This document shows, piece by piece, positions 16,832-25,892 of a stretch of 64,000 nucleotides of DNA. Below the pieces are notes generated by a model. It searched no databases, was not told where the DNA came from, and worked only from the letters and a program-made list of their open reading frames with translations. The stretch comes from Sphingomonas suaedae (GTDB lineage Bacteria > Pseudomonadota > Alphaproteobacteria > Sphingomonadales > Sphingomonadaceae): positions 3,904,001 through 3,968,000 of the forward strand of contig NZ_CP042239.1 in assembly GCF_007833215.1 (NCBI RefSeq). Direction: 5' to 3'. A program made the translations under genes and the position numbers. Position 1 is the stretch's first letter. Each line of letters opens with the position of its first letter.

Positions 16832-18430
16832 ATGACGATCGCCAACTCCCTGTTCTACGGGGACAATCTGGATGTGATGCGGACGCATTTCCCGGACGGG
16901 TGCGTCGATCTTGTCTATCTAGACCCGCCGTTCAACTCGAACGCCAATTACAATATCCTGTTCCGATCCCCGACCGGCAGCGATGCCGATGCGCAGGTTC
17001 AGGCGTTCGAGGACAGCTGGCACTGGAACGACGCGGCGGAGGATGCCTTCGATCAGGTGATGCAGAGCGGGCACGCCCGCGCGTTCGACCTGCTCGCTGC
17101 CTTTCGCAGCGCGCTCGGCACCAACGACATGATGGCGTACCTCGCGATGATGGCGATCCGCCTGATCGAGCTTCACCGCGTGCTCAAGGCGCAGGGCAGC
17201 CTCTATCTCCACTGCGACCCGACCGCCAGCCACTACCTCAAACTGCTGCTCGACGCGGTGTTCGGGGCCGAGCGGTTCCGCAATGAGATTACCTGGAAAC
17301 GCACTGCCGCGCACAGCGATGGCGGCCGCTACGGACGCAACACCGACACGATCCTGTTCTACGCAAAGGGCGCGAAGCCGCGCTGGAACCCGCTCTTCAC
17401 CCCCTATGACGCCGATTATGCCGCGCGTTTCCGCAACCGCGATCCCGACGGGCGGCTGTGGATGGACGACAATCTGACCGCAAAGGGGCTGTCGGGCGGC
17501 GGCTACAGCTATGCGTACAAGGGCGTGACCTCCTATTGGCGGATGCCGGTCGAGACGATGGAGCGACTGGACCGGGAGGGGCGGCTGCACTTCACCCGCA
17601 CCGGCGGCATCCGTCTCAAACGCTATCTGGACGAGGCGCGCGGGTCGCCGGTCCAGGCGCTGTGGACCGACATCCCCGCGCTCAATTCACAGGCGCAGGA
17701 GCGGCTCGGCTATCCCACGCAAAAGCCGATCGCGCTGCTGGAGCGGATCATCGCCGCCTCGTCCGACCCCGGCGATCTGGTGCTCGACCCCTTTTGCGGT
17801 TGTGGCACGGCGGTCCATGCCGCGGAAAAGCTCGGGCGGCGCTGGGCCGGGATCGACGTCACCCACCTCGCCATCGGCCTGATCGAAAAGCGGATGCGCG
17901 CCGCCTTTCCCGGCGTGGCACTGCGGGTGGAGGGGACGCCGCGCGACTGCGCCGCCGCCGCCGACCTCGCCCGGCGCGACCCGTACCAGTTTCAGTGGTG
18001 GGCGGTGGCGATGGTCGACGCGGTGCCGTTCGGCAGGCGGCGCAAGGGCGCGGATGGCGGGATCGACGGCATCATCTATTTCCGGCCCGAACGCCGCCAG
18101 ACCGCGCGGGCGCTGGTGTCGGTCAAGGGCGGTGAGCGCGTCGGCGTCGGCGTGGTCCGCGACCTCCACTCGGCAATGGAGCGCGAACGCGCCCCGATCG
18201 GCGTCGTCCTCACCCGCTCCACCCCCTCCGCCCCGATGCTGCGCGAAGCGGCGGCGGTGGGTCGGTTCCATAGCGAGGCGACCGGGCGCAGCTATGCGCG
18301 GATGCAGATTCTGACGGTAGAGGAACTGTTCAGGGGGCGACGGCCGGACATTCCGCTGGTGGACCATGCGGCGGCGTTTCGGACTGCGCCGAGGGAGCGG
18401 GTGGGAGGGGAGCAGGCGGTGTTGTTCTAG
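16832..18430 (+). CDS. DNA methyltransferase (beta-type order) fused to Mrr-like domain
   Basis: 532 residues. The catalytic motif DPPF (31-34) comes before the AdoMet-binding FCGCG (321-325), the order of beta-class N4-cytosine/N6-adenine methyltransferases; TQKP precedes the second. After about residue 385 a second domain shows GADGGIDG (406-413) and VSVKGG (429-434), the layout of a PD-(D/E)xK Mrr-like fold with serine where E or Q is usual before x-K. No separate restriction or specificity gene adjoins. It could be an orphan methylase or a single-chain modification-restriction protein; target site unknown. The start ATG has GGGAAGAG upstream. Confidence 0.82.
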   Translation: MTIANSLFYGDNLDVMRTHFPDGCVDLVYLDPPFNSNANYNILFRSPTGSDADAQVQAFEDSWHWNDAAEDAFDQVMQSGHARAFDLLAAFRSALGTNDMMAYLAMMAIRLIELHRVLKAQGSLYLHCDPTASHYLKLLLDAVFGAERFRNEITWKRTAAHSDGGRYGRNTDTILFYAKGAKPRWNPLFTPYDADYAARFRNRDPDGRLWMDDNLTAKGLSGGGYSYAYKGVTSYWRMPVETMERLDREGRLHFTRTGGIRLKRYLDEARGSPVQALWTDIPALNSQAQERLGYPTQKPIALLERIIAASSDPGDLVLDPFCGCGTAVHAAEKLGRRWAGIDVTHLAIGLIEKRMRAAFPGVALRVEGTPRDCAAAADLARRDPYQFQWWAVAMVDAVPFGRRRKGADGGIDGIIYFRPERRQTARALVSVKGGERVGVGVVRDLHSAMERERAPIGVVLTRSTPSAPMLREAAAVGRFHSEATGRSYARMQILTVEELFRGRRPDIPLVDHAAAFRTAPRERVGGEQAVLF

Positions 18431-18453
18431 GGGGAGGCAGCCTGCCCCAATCC

Positions 18454-18559
18454 GTCACCCCCGCGAAAGCGGGGGCCCATCTCCCGGACTGTCCGCGTAC
18501 CGCACCGGCAATTCGCGCCAATCCCGCAGGAGATGGGCCCCCGCTTTCGCGGGGGTGAC
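18454..18559. repeat. Inverted repeat with GCGAAAGC arms
   Basis: The arms GTCACCCCCGCGAAAGCGGG (18454-18473) and CCCGCTTTCGCGGGGGTGAC (18540-18559) are exact inverse complements, extended inward by GGGCCCATCTCC-type bases. Each arm can also form its own hairpin. This is a common style of sphingomonad intergenic palindrome, with the same mirrored layout as 623-699. Confidence 0.8.
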
Positions 18560-18641
18560 GATGATATGACGCATAAAGTTTCGAGCCACTATCTAGCGCG
18601 GATCAAAAGCCTCGGTCCCGACTCAGACAACTTGCTTGATC

Positions 18642-19025
18642 CTAGGTGTCGCGCACCCACGCCGTTTCAACGCGGTCGTTCTTCCAGCGCACTTCGAGAA
18701 TATAGATGTCCATGAAACTCGGACACAAATGCCAGTGGTCCAGAGTAGGATCCCTGCTATCTTCATCATCAGGCCGACCCAGCATCTCATAAAGCTCAGT
18801 CCGCGTCTTTCCGACGACACCTATGCGATGCTGCAAGTCGGCAATCATGCCGCATCGCGCTTCGCCCTCGCCGGTCTTCCACGCCGCCGCGTTGAAGGGG
18901 CGGGGCAGGCTGGATGTATAGGGTCCCCCGGCAAACCATCCAAAGAAGAGCAGCAACGCGGCAGCCGCACATGCGAACAGCGCCGCGCAACCGAGAATTC
19001 GCGATCGCCTGCTGGAATAGGGCAT
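18642..19025 (-). CDS. Small membrane-anchored protein with BamE/SmpA-like domain
   Basis: 127 residues from the ATG at 19025. A hydrophobic segment (about 10-33) anchors it. The rest contains GKTRTELYEMLGRPDD and a final strand YILEVRWKNDRVETAWV, the helix-then-sheet pattern of SmpA/OmlA (BamE-like) small domains. No lipobox cysteine is evident. It is a likely envelope protein of unknown role. A longer start at 19076 is possible but would put charged residues before the anchor. It stands alone between repeats and the divergent Nudix gene. Confidence 0.55.
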   Translation of the reverse strand: MPYSSRRSRILGCAALFACAAAALLLFFGWFAGGPYTSSLPRPFNAAAWKTGEGEARCGMIADLQHRIGVVGKTRTELYEMLGRPDDEDSRDPTLDHWHLCPSFMDIYILEVRWKNDRVETAWVRDT

Positions 19026-19144
19026 GGTGGATGAATGACATATCCACCGACCTTGGCAAGTGCGGTGGTTTGCCATTCATTTAACGCATTCGCTGAGCCA
19101 GCAGTCGTTGCCGATATCCGCATCTCCCCATACACCCGTCGCCA

Positions 19145-19888
19145 ATGCCCGAAGACCTCACCCCCATCCCAGCTGCCACCCTCGTCGTGTTCCGCGAGCG
19201 CGGCGACGGCCCGCCCGAGCTGCTGATGCTCGAACGCTCGGCGGCGATGCGGTTTGCCGGGGGCGCGGTGGTGTTTCCCGGCGGCAGGGTCGATGCGGGC
19301 GACCGCGCCTTTGCCGCGACCCACCCCGGCGACCCAGACGACCTCGCCGCGCGGGTGGCGGCGGTGCGCGAAACCATCGAGGAGGCGGGGGTGGCGATCG
19401 GCGTCGACCTGCCCGACCTCCCCGCCGCGCGGCGCGCGCTGTATGACGACACCCCGTTTGGGGAGGTGATCGCGGGTGCCGCGTTCGATCCCGCCGCGCT
19501 GGTCCCCTTCGCCCGCTGGCTGCCGCATCAGGGCGTTGCGCACCGCATCTTCGACACGCGCTTCTACCTCGCCCGCTGGCGCGATGGCGCGCCCGATCCG
19601 GCGGTGGACGGCAATGAGAATAGCCAGCTCTTCTGGTCGAGCGCGCGCGCCACGCTTGCCGCTGCCGATGCGGGCAAGGTGCGGATGATCTTTCCGACGC
19701 GGCGCAACCTTGAGCGGCTGGCGTTGTTCAACAGCTTCGAGGATGCGGTCGCCGACGCGCGGGCGCATCCGATCGACACGATCACCCCCTGGATCGAGGT
19801 GCGCGACGGCGTGGACCATCTCTGCATTCCCGAAGGGCTGGGCTATCCGGTCACCGCGCAACCGCTGGGTGCCGCGCTGCGGGCATGA
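19145..19888 (+). CDS. Nudix hydrolase family protein
   Basis: 247 residues. The Nudix box is recognisable as FPGGRVDAGD (44-53) followed, after an insertion, by RETIEEAGV (75-83), which supplies the metal-binding glutamates. The spacing is longer than the standard box, as in NUDT19-like or CoA-diphosphatase-like branches. It probably hydrolyses a nucleoside-diphosphate-linked compound in the cytoplasm; the substrate cannot be told. Its stop overlaps the next start by four bases (ATGA), so translation is coupled to the extensin-like gene. Confidence 0.82.
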   Translation: MPEDLTPIPAATLVVFRERGDGPPELLMLERSAAMRFAGGAVVFPGGRVDAGDRAFAATHPGDPDDLAARVAAVRETIEEAGVAIGVDLPDLPAARRALYDDTPFGEVIAGAAFDPAALVPFARWLPHQGVAHRIFDTRFYLARWRDGAPDPAVDGNENSQLFWSSARATLAAADAGKVRMIFPTRRNLERLALFNSFEDAVADARAHPIDTITPWIEVRDGVDHLCIPEGLGYPVTAQPLGAALRA

Positions 19889-20616
19889 AGGCGCTGCGCA
19901 CCTCGATCGCCGCGATTATCATCGCCGCGTTGCTGCTCACACTGGCGCTGCTCGTCTATGCGATGCTGCGCAACCGGCCCCAGGATCTGCCCTGGACGAA
20001 ACTCGACCTGTCGCAGCCGGTCGGCATGTTCACCGGGCGCAAGCTGACCGGGCTGACCGACGATTTCCCCGCCTGCCGTGCCGCGCTCGACAAGGCCGGC
20101 ATCCGCTATACCGCCTTGCCCCCACGCACCGAAGGGGAGGGGTGCGGTTACACCGACGCCGTCCGCTTCACGAAAGGCGGCGCGCGGCGCATCGGCTTTG
20201 CGCCCGCCGACCTCGGCGTCTCCTGCCCGGTCGCGGCGGGGCTCGCGGTCTGGGAATGGGAAGTCGTCCAGCCCGCCGCCCAGCGCATCTTCGGCCAGCG
20301 CGTCGCGGAGATCGAGCATTTCGGCAGCTACAACTGCCGCCGCATGTATAACCGCGAAGGCGCGAGCTGGAGCGAGCACGCCACCGCCGACGCGGTCGAC
20401 ATCGCCGCCTTCCGCCTCGCCGACGGCACGCGCATCACGCTGATCGGCGACTGGGCAGGGGAGGGGAAGAAGGCGCAATTCCTGCGCGCGGTGCGCGACG
20501 GCGGGTGCGACCTGTTCGCGACCGTGCTGTCCCCCGATTATAACGAGGCGCACCGCGACCATTTCCACTTCGACCAGGCCGAACGCGGTGCGATGGGGTG
20601 GCGCGCGTGTCGGTGA
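19885..20616 (+). CDS. Extensin-like family protein (M15-peptidase-like fold)
   Basis: 243 residues. An N-terminal transmembrane segment (about 6-30) is followed by the extensin-like C-terminal domain: SYNCRRMYNREGASWSEHAT, AVDIAAFRL, and SPDYNEAHRDHFHFD. The SEHATADAVDI and HRDHFHFD motifs carry the His-Asp-His metal site of the D,D-peptidase (M15-like) fold, so a cell-wall peptidase role in the periplasm is plausible but unproven. It overlaps the Nudix gene by four bases. Confidence 0.82.
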   Translation: MKALRTSIAAIIIAALLLTLALLVYAMLRNRPQDLPWTKLDLSQPVGMFTGRKLTGLTDDFPACRAALDKAGIRYTALPPRTEGEGCGYTDAVRFTKGGARRIGFAPADLGVSCPVAAGLAVWEWEVVQPAAQRIFGQRVAEIEHFGSYNCRRMYNREGASWSEHATADAVDIAAFRLADGTRITLIGDWAGEGKKAQFLRAVRDGGCDLFATVLSPDYNEAHRDHFHFDQAERGAMGWRACR

Positions 20617-20642
20617 GGCGTAATAGGCTGCGCTACTAACCA

Positions 20643-20748
20643 CCGTTTGCCCTGAGCCTGTCGAAGGGCCAGTCCTGAGCTTGTCGAAGGGCCGTTCCCA
20701 CCCTCACCGAGTGCAGGAATGGTGCTTCGACAAGCTCAGCACAAACGG
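20643..20748. repeat. Cluster of TTCGACAAGCTCAG-type repeat units
   Basis: Two direct units (CTGAGCCTGTCGAAGGGCC and CTGAGCTTGTCGAAGGGCC) are followed by one inverted unit (TGCTTCGACAAGCTCAGCA). The outer ends CCGTTTG and CAAACGG also pair. It lies between the convergent extensin-like and unknown genes and could form an extended hairpin. Similar short palindromic repeats are scattered in many sphingomonad genomes. Confidence 0.75.
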
Positions 20749-20769
20749 GGTTGGTTCAGTGCAATTCAC

Positions 20770-21321
20770 TCAATTCGGAAGCGCCCCCGCTTCGACCTTC
20801 TCCACCCATTGCGGGTAGAAGGCAGGCTGGCGGTTCGACCAGCCCGATGCGGTCGCGGCGGCTTCGCTGATCGACTGGAGCAGCTTGCGGCGCAGGTCCG
20901 GATGCAGATGCGGCAAGGCCGCAGCGGCACAGAAGGCGGCGGGCAGCCACGGCCGCACCTCGGCACCGACCAGCCGCTCATACAGGAAGCGATAGGCCGA
21001 GAAGCTGGTCAGCCGCCCCTGCGACAGGTCGAAGGCGGAAATGGTGATGAGCGGCGCCATGAACGGCTCCATCGCGTCGAGACCGCTATCGTCGGGGATG
21101 AGCGCGCGGATTTCCGGAAGGCGGTTGTACATATGCGCCTGCGCACGGATGCTCGCCGCCTCGACCACGTCGCGCGACCAGCGCTCCATGGCATCGTCGC
21201 GGTCCAGTCCGATATCGAGCGCCCGGCGCACATAGCGCTGGGTCGACGCCGGGAAGCCCGCAAATTCCTTCATCTCGGCCAGCGTCATCGCGCCTTCGGC
21301 CGGCTTGCTCCTTGCACTCAT
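20770..21321 (-). CDS. Conserved-looking protein of unknown function
   Basis: 183 residues. There is no signal peptide or membrane segment. It is rich in helices, with FPASTQRYVRRALDIGLDRD and SAYRFLYERL near the middle and QPAFYPQWVEKVE at the end. I do not recognise the family. The ATG at 21321 has GGGAG about 8 bases upstream. The region upstream holds TTAA-type sequences resembling CtrA half-sites, so cell-cycle control is conceivable. Confidence 0.55.
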   Translation of the reverse strand: MSARSKPAEGAMTLAEMKEFAGFPASTQRYVRRALDIGLDRDDAMERWSRDVVEAASIRAQAHMYNRLPEIRALIPDDSGLDAMEPFMAPLITISAFDLSQGRLTSFSAYRFLYERLVGAEVRPWLPAAFCAAAALPHLHPDLRRKLLQSISEAAATASGWSNRQPAFYPQWVEKVEAGALPN

Positions 21322-21773
21322 CTCCAAACTCCCACCCCAGGAACCCCGATGCGGATCATGCCCCAACATGGTTAACGGGAGCCTTAACCCCGCGTCGTCC
21401 CGCGTTAAGCATCCGACCACAGCTTCCGTTGCGTTGCAACATAGGTTGCGGCGAACCGATTGCGGCAATCGAGTTCGAGGCGGAGGCGCGGCATTTACGC
21501 AACAAAATGCTGCGCCACCGTAACAACGACCCGGCGTCTATCGTCGACAACCCGTTCGTTCACCTTAGACGGCCAGGTGGCGATCCGGTCGCGTTCGGGT
21601 CGATTTTCGGCGGGGCCGGCGCGCGGCGCTGACGCTGTGTTGCGGTGCAGAAGGTGTGTTCCGCAGGTCATCGCCTCGGCGAAACGATTCATCGGATATC
21701 GGGTCCATGGGGGTAGGCGGTCGGCAGCCGATCTGCCACTCACCATCCTAAGAGATCGGGGAAGGGGTTTTCC
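21322..21773. other. Intergenic region with possible CtrA half-sites
   Basis: About 450 bases without a convincing gene. The left part carries ATGGTTAA (21368-21375, reverse of TTAACCAT), TTAA eight bases further on (21384-21387) and TTAAGCAT (21405-21412). The right part leads to the CHAP gene with GGGGAAGGGG as ribosome site. I see no RNA gene here. Confidence 0.4.
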
Positions 21774-22316
21774 ATGATGTTCCGAACGCTTGCAGCGCGT
21801 TTCGCGCTGATGGCCGCGCTTTGCCTGGCGACGATCGCACCCGCCCAGGCGCAGTTCTGGCAGTGCGTTCCCTATGCCCGCATGATCTCCGGCATCGAGA
21901 TTTACGGCAATGCGCATACTTGGTGGGCGCAGGCCGAGGGCAAATATGAGCGCGGGCGCGAACCGGTCGAGGGCGCGGTCATGTCGTTCCAGGCGACCCA
22001 GCGGATGCGTCTTGGCCATGTGGCGATGGTGTCGAAGGTGCTGAGCGAGCGCGAGGTTCTGCTCACTCATGCCAATTGGTCGCGCCGCGGCGGGGTCGAG
22101 AAGAATGTCATCGCCGTCGATGTGTCGGAAGCGGGCGACTGGAGCCGGGTCAAGGTGTGGTTCGCGTCGAACAACGGGCTTGGCAGCTCCACCTATCCGG
22201 TCAATGGCTTCATCTATGCCGACGGCGCGCCGACCGAGGACGATCGCTTCCCGCGGATCACGATCGCGTCGGTCGATCTCTCGCAGTTCGGCGTCGAGAC
22301 CTCGCTCCAAAAATAA
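21774..22316 (+). CDS. Secreted CHAP-domain amidase-like protein
   Basis: 180 residues. A Sec signal peptide ending APAQA is followed by a compact CHAP domain: WQCVPYAR with Cys31 as likely nucleophile, GNAHTWW, and GHVAMVSKV with His82 as likely base, then THANW. CHAP proteins cleave amide bonds in peptidoglycan or glutathionylspermidine; the signal peptide favours a cell-wall target. The ribosome site GGGGAAGGGG lies upstream of ATGATG, so the start may be 21774 or 21777. It stands alone and is convergent with msrB. Confidence 0.85.
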   Translation: MMFRTLAARFALMAALCLATIAPAQAQFWQCVPYARMISGIEIYGNAHTWWAQAEGKYERGREPVEGAVMSFQATQRMRLGHVAMVSKVLSEREVLLTHANWSRRGGVEKNVIAVDVSEAGDWSRVKVWFASNNGLGSSTYPVNGFIYADGAPTEDDRFPRITIASVDLSQFGVETSLQK

Positions 22317-22327
22317 GTCAGGGTAAG

Positions 22328-22816
22328 TCAGGCGGGGCGGAAGGTCAGCGCAAGCCCGTTGATGCAGTGCCGCTTGCCCGTAGGGGGCGGGCCATCGTCA
22401 AAGACATGGCCAAGATGGCTCCCGCAGCGGCGACAGATCACCTCGGTCCGAATCATCCCGAGCGAGACATCGCGCTTGGTCCGCACCGCATTGTCTAGCG
22501 GCGCCCAGAAGCTCGGCCAGCCCGTTCCGCTCTCGAACTTGGTTTTCGAAGCGTAGAGCGGCAAGCCACACCCGGCGCAGGCGAAGACGCCGGTGCGCTT
22601 TTCCTTATTGAGCGGGCTGGACCAAGGACGTTCGGTCCCTTCCTGTCGCAGGATTCGATATTGCGCGGGGGTGAGGCGCTTGCGCCATTCGGCATCGGTC
22701 AGCGAGAATTCGAAGCGCTGGCCTGCCGCTTCGCTTTCTCCCGAGCTGCAGCCGATCGTCCCCAGGACAACGCCGGTGCCAAGGATTCCCATGAAGTGGC
22801 GGCGGCGAACGTGCAT
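22328..22816 (-). CDS. msrB: Peptide methionine-R-sulfoxide reductase, exported lipoprotein form
   Basis: 162 residues. It shows the MsrB zinc cysteines CAGC (80, 83) and CRRC (128, 131) and the catalytic Cys151 in RHCINGLAL. The front end is unusual for a cytosolic enzyme: RRRHFMG resembles a twin-arginine signal, and TIGC (Cys23) is a lipobox. It therefore probably repairs oxidised methionines in periplasmic proteins while anchored to a membrane. I chose the ATG at 22816 because GGAAGGA lies about 6 bases upstream; three earlier in-frame ATGs crowd or precede that site. Confidence 0.9.
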   Translation of the reverse strand: MHVRRRHFMGILGTGVVLGTIGCSSGESEAAGQRFEFSLTDAEWRKRLTPAQYRILRQEGTERPWSSPLNKEKRTGVFACAGCGLPLYASKTKFESGTGWPSFWAPLDNAVRTKRDVSLGMIRTEVICRRCGSHLGHVFDDGPPPTGKRHCINGLALTFRPA

Positions 22817-22947
22817 GATCATTCCTTCCATCACCAGCAGATACGAAGGCTGGAAGCCGATAGTTTCACGTCCTGCGACGAAACGAGTCGGGAACCAACT
22901 GTTTGCGTGCGATTTCAGGCCATGCGGGGGTAGCGGCGAGAAAAGAC

Positions 22948-23208
22948 ATGGCGTTCCAGCAGCTTGATCCTCCCATTCCGGTCCAGGTGATCGACAAGGG
23001 CAAGGGCTACGCCTTTGCCGTGATCGACTATGGCCCCGAGCATAATCTGATCTGGGTGACCGCGCTGGACGAAAATGGCGAAATCTGGTGCGCGCCCAAT
23101 CCGCTGGTGCGGATGCAGGGGAACTGGACGATGGGCCGCGCGAAGCCGCCGCTGCCTAGCCCGGTCAACGATGCCTGTGTAGGAATCGCGCCGGTCAGTA
23201 GCGGCTGA
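22948..23208 (+). CDS. Small conserved protein of unknown function
   Basis: 86 residues. The sequence (LDPPIPVQVIDKGKG, VIDYGPEHNLIWV, NPLVRMQGNWT) resembles a small beta-rich protein common in sphingomonads and their phages. I know of no function. The ATG at 22948 is chosen because the LDPPIPV segment follows directly; a longer reading begins at 22903. Its 3' end overlaps the convergent P450 gene by 14 bases. Confidence 0.6.
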   Translation: MAFQQLDPPIPVQVIDKGKGYAFAVIDYGPEHNLIWVTALDENGEIWCAPNPLVRMQGNWTMGRAKPPLPSPVNDACVGIAPVSSG

Positions 23209-24424
23209 GTTCCACTGGCATCTTCTTGTAGCCATGGACGAAACAGGCGGAAACCCGCTCCGGCTCGGCGATCACATTGGGGCGCAGGCGGCGCTTGGCC
23301 ATTTCCTCCATCAGCACGCCGATCTGCAACTCGGCCAGCCGCGCGCCGACGCAGCGGTGGATGCCATGGCCGAAGGCAAGGTGGCGCCGGGCATTGGCAC
23401 GATCGACGATGATGTCGTCCGGCCGCTCGAACATCGTCTCGTCGCGATTGGCGGAGAGATACCAGAGGACCAGCTTGTCGCCCTCGCGGATCTGCTGCCC
23501 CATCAGCTCGGCATCCTGCGTCGCGGTGCGCCGCATATGGGCGAGCGGGGTCTGCCAGCGGATGATTTCCTGAGTCGCATTGGCGATCAGCTCCGGATTG
23601 GCCTCCAGCTTGGCGCGCTCGTCCGGGAATTGCTCGAGCGCCCAGGCATAGGCGCTCATCGAATTGCGCGTGGTGTCGTTGCCGCCGACGATCAGCAGGA
23701 TGAGGTTCCCGAGGAACTCCATCTGGTCCATCTCCGCCATCGCGTCCGAATGGATCATCATCGAGATCAGGTCGGGGGTCGGTTCCTTGCCGACCTTGCT
23801 GTTCCACAGCGCGCCGAATTCGGATGCGCATTGGAACAGGATCTCGCGGCGCTGCTCCTTGCGCACCGGATCCTTGGCGATCTCGATATCGCCGGCCCAG
23901 TCGGACCAATAGGTCAGCTTGCGCCGCTCCTCCCAGGGGAAGTCGAACAGCAGCGCCAGCATCTGCGTGGTCAGCTCGATCGACACGCGGTCGACCCAGT
24001 CGAATGTCTCGCCGACCGGCAGCCCGTCGAGGATCTCGGCGGTGCGCCTGCGGATGTCGCCGGTCATCCGGACCATTTCGCTGGGCGTAAAGGCGGGAGC
24101 GACAGTGCGGCGCTGGCCAGTATGTTTGGGCCGGTCCATGGCGATGAACATCGGCATCTTGATGTCTTCGGGCATCAGGTCGGCGACGGTGATGCCGCCC
24201 GCCTGGCTCGAATAGAGGTCGGGGAGCGATTCGACCTCGACAATCGGTTTGTAGGTCGAGATCGACCAATAGGGCCCGAATGCGCTGTTCTCGCAGCGAT
24301 AGACGGGCGCCTGCGCGCGCAACTGGCGAAAGGGTTCGTGCCAGATGTCATCGCGGTAGAGTTCGGGCCGGGTAACGTCGAGCGGATCGACCGCAGGCGC
24401 GGCTTCGGGTGCGAGGGTGGCCAT
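23195..24424 (-). CDS. Cytochrome P450, CYP153-like
   Basis: 409 residues. The heme loop FGHGIHRCVGARLAE places the axial ligand at Cys358, the I-helix oxygen-binding stretch is IVGGNDTTRNS, and the ExxR pair is Glu286/Arg289 in EIIRWQTPLAHMRR. FGPYWS and FIAMDRPKHTGQRRTV match my memory of CYP153 enzymes, which hydroxylate alkanes and fatty acids at the terminal carbon with ferredoxin and reductase. No redox partners adjoin. The start has GGGAGAG upstream and a sigma-70-like promoter at 24456-24484. It is divergent from an LLM-family flavin oxidoreductase. Confidence 0.88.
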   Translation of the reverse strand: MATLAPEAAPAVDPLDVTRPELYRDDIWHEPFRQLRAQAPVYRCENSAFGPYWSISTYKPIVEVESLPDLYSSQAGGITVADLMPEDIKMPMFIAMDRPKHTGQRRTVAPAFTPSEMVRMTGDIRRRTAEILDGLPVGETFDWVDRVSIELTTQMLALLFDFPWEERRKLTYWSDWAGDIEIAKDPVRKEQRREILFQCASEFGALWNSKVGKEPTPDLISMMIHSDAMAEMDQMEFLGNLILLIVGGNDTTRNSMSAYAWALEQFPDERAKLEANPELIANATQEIIRWQTPLAHMRRTATQDAELMGQQIREGDKLVLWYLSANRDETMFERPDDIIVDRANARRHLAFGHGIHRCVGARLAELQIGVLMEEMAKRRLRPNVIAEPERVSACFVHGYKKMPVELSRY

Positions 24425-24455
24425 GACGATACTCTCCCGGACTCTGTTTGGCGGG

Positions 24456-24484
24456 TAGAGTGAATTAACTTACAGATATGTCAA
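24456..24484 (-). promoter_or_regulatory. Predicted sigma-70 promoter of the P450 gene
   Basis: On the minus strand a perfect TTGACA (24484-24479) and ACTCTA (24461-24456) are separated by 17 bases, about 32 bases before the P450 start. The stretch TTGACATATCTGTAAGTTAA over the -35 is an imperfect palindrome (7 of 10 positions), a possible repressor site. Confidence 0.55.
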
Positions 24485-24581
24485 TAGCGTTGCGATCCCC
24501 CTCGCTCAGGGAGGATTTGTTGGCAGGTCGCTAGGCTTGCTTGAGTGGCGAAATGCGACGCGCCTTCCCATCTCCTGCATC

Positions 24582-25622
24582 ATGACAGCCTATTCCCTGC
24601 TCGACCTCGTCCCGATCCTGGAGGGCGGAACCGCCAGCCAGGCCTTTGCCAATGCCGCCGATCTGGCGCGCCATGCCGAGACGGAGGGCTTCGCCCGATA
24701 TTGGGTCGCCGAACATCACGGCATGGCCGGGATCGCCAGCGCGGCCACGGCGGTGGTGATCGCGCATGTCGGCGCGACGACGTCCACGATCCGCGTGGGT
24801 GCGGGCGGGATCATGCTGCCCAACCATGCACCGCTGGTGATCGCCGAGCAGTTCGGCACGCTCGACGCGCTATTCCCCGGGCGGATCGATCTGGGCCTGG
24901 GACGCGCGCCCGGAAGCGACCAGAAGGTCGCCCGTGCGCTGCGCCGGACGCTCGACAGCAGTTCAGACGCCTTTCCCCAGGATGTGATCGAGTTGCAAAG
25001 CTATTTCGCCGATGACGGCCAGACCGGCATCCGCGCGGTGCCGGGTGGGGGGGCCAAGCCCGAATTGTGGATTCTCGGCTCCAGCCTGTACGGGGCGCAG
25101 CTCGCGGCGGCGCTGGGTCTGCCCTACGCCTTTGCCTCGCATTTCGCGCCCGGCGCGCTGGACCAGGCGCTGAGCGTCTATCGCCGCAATTTCAAGCCGT
25201 CTGCGGTGCTCGCCAAGCCCCATGCGATGGCCGGGTTCAACGTCTTCGCCGCAGATACGGACGATGAGGCCGAGTTGCTCGCGACATCGATGCAGCAGGC
25301 GTTCGTCGCGTTGCGTACCACCGGGACCGGGGTCCCGCTGCCGCCGCCAGTGCCGGGCTATCGCGACAGCCTGCCGCCCCAGGCCCGCGCGATGCTCGAT
25401 CATGTCCTCGAATGTACCGCGGTGGGCGGGCCGGACAGGGTACACGATGGCCTTGCCCGCTTCGTCGAGCGGACCGGAGTGGACGAGGTGATGCTGGTCA
25501 GTTCGATTTTCGATCATGACGCACGCAAGCGCAGCCTCGGCATCGCGGCACAGGCGATGCGGGCCATCGGCGCCGCCCACCCCCCGGAGAGCGACGCCGC
25601 CGCCGTGACCGCGAACGGATAG
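24582..25622 (+). CDS. LLM class flavin-dependent oxidoreductase (bacterial luciferase-like)
   Basis: 346 residues. The N-terminus [17 protein letters not shown], then [27 protein letters not shown] and [14 protein letters not shown], are the hallmark segments of the luciferase-like monooxygenase family (FMN or F420 using). The exact reaction is unknown. It is divergent from the CYP153-like P450, so both may handle hydrophobic substrates. The ATG at 24582 starts the conserved SLLDL stretch; no strong ribosome site is visible. Confidence 0.87.
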   Translation: MTAYSLLDLVPILEGGTASQAFANAADLARHAETEGFARYWVAEHHGMAGIASAATAVVIAHVGATTSTIRVGAGGIMLPNHAPLVIAEQFGTLDALFPGRIDLGLGRAPGSDQKVARALRRTLDSSSDAFPQDVIELQSYFADDGQTGIRAVPGGGAKPELWILGSSLYGAQLAAALGLPYAFASHFAPGALDQALSVYRRNFKPSAVLAKPHAMAGFNVFAADTDDEAELLATSMQQAFVALRTTGTGVPLPPPVPGYRDSLPPQARAMLDHVLECTAVGGPDRVHDGLARFVERTGVDEVMLVSSIFDHDARKRSLGIAAQAMRAIGAAHPPESDAAAVTANG

Positions 25623-25892
25623 ACCGCGTCGGAGGCGGGAGGATGCGCCGGATCGCTCCGACGCATCCTGCCAGCCGGAGGTGGCAGAGGGATCACCACT
25701 TCGGCCGGAACCCACCCTTTCGGTACGGCGTGTCGCCCAAAGATTTCGGCATGTTTCGGTCGCAGACATATTCGGGCGGTCGGGATGCTCATTGTGCAGG
25801 CGCGATCCATCCGCGCCTTTTCCGCGCCTGAAACCTGCCGAAATCGACTGGCAACACGGTAGCCGCAACAGGGGCCGGAAAGGAGAATGACG

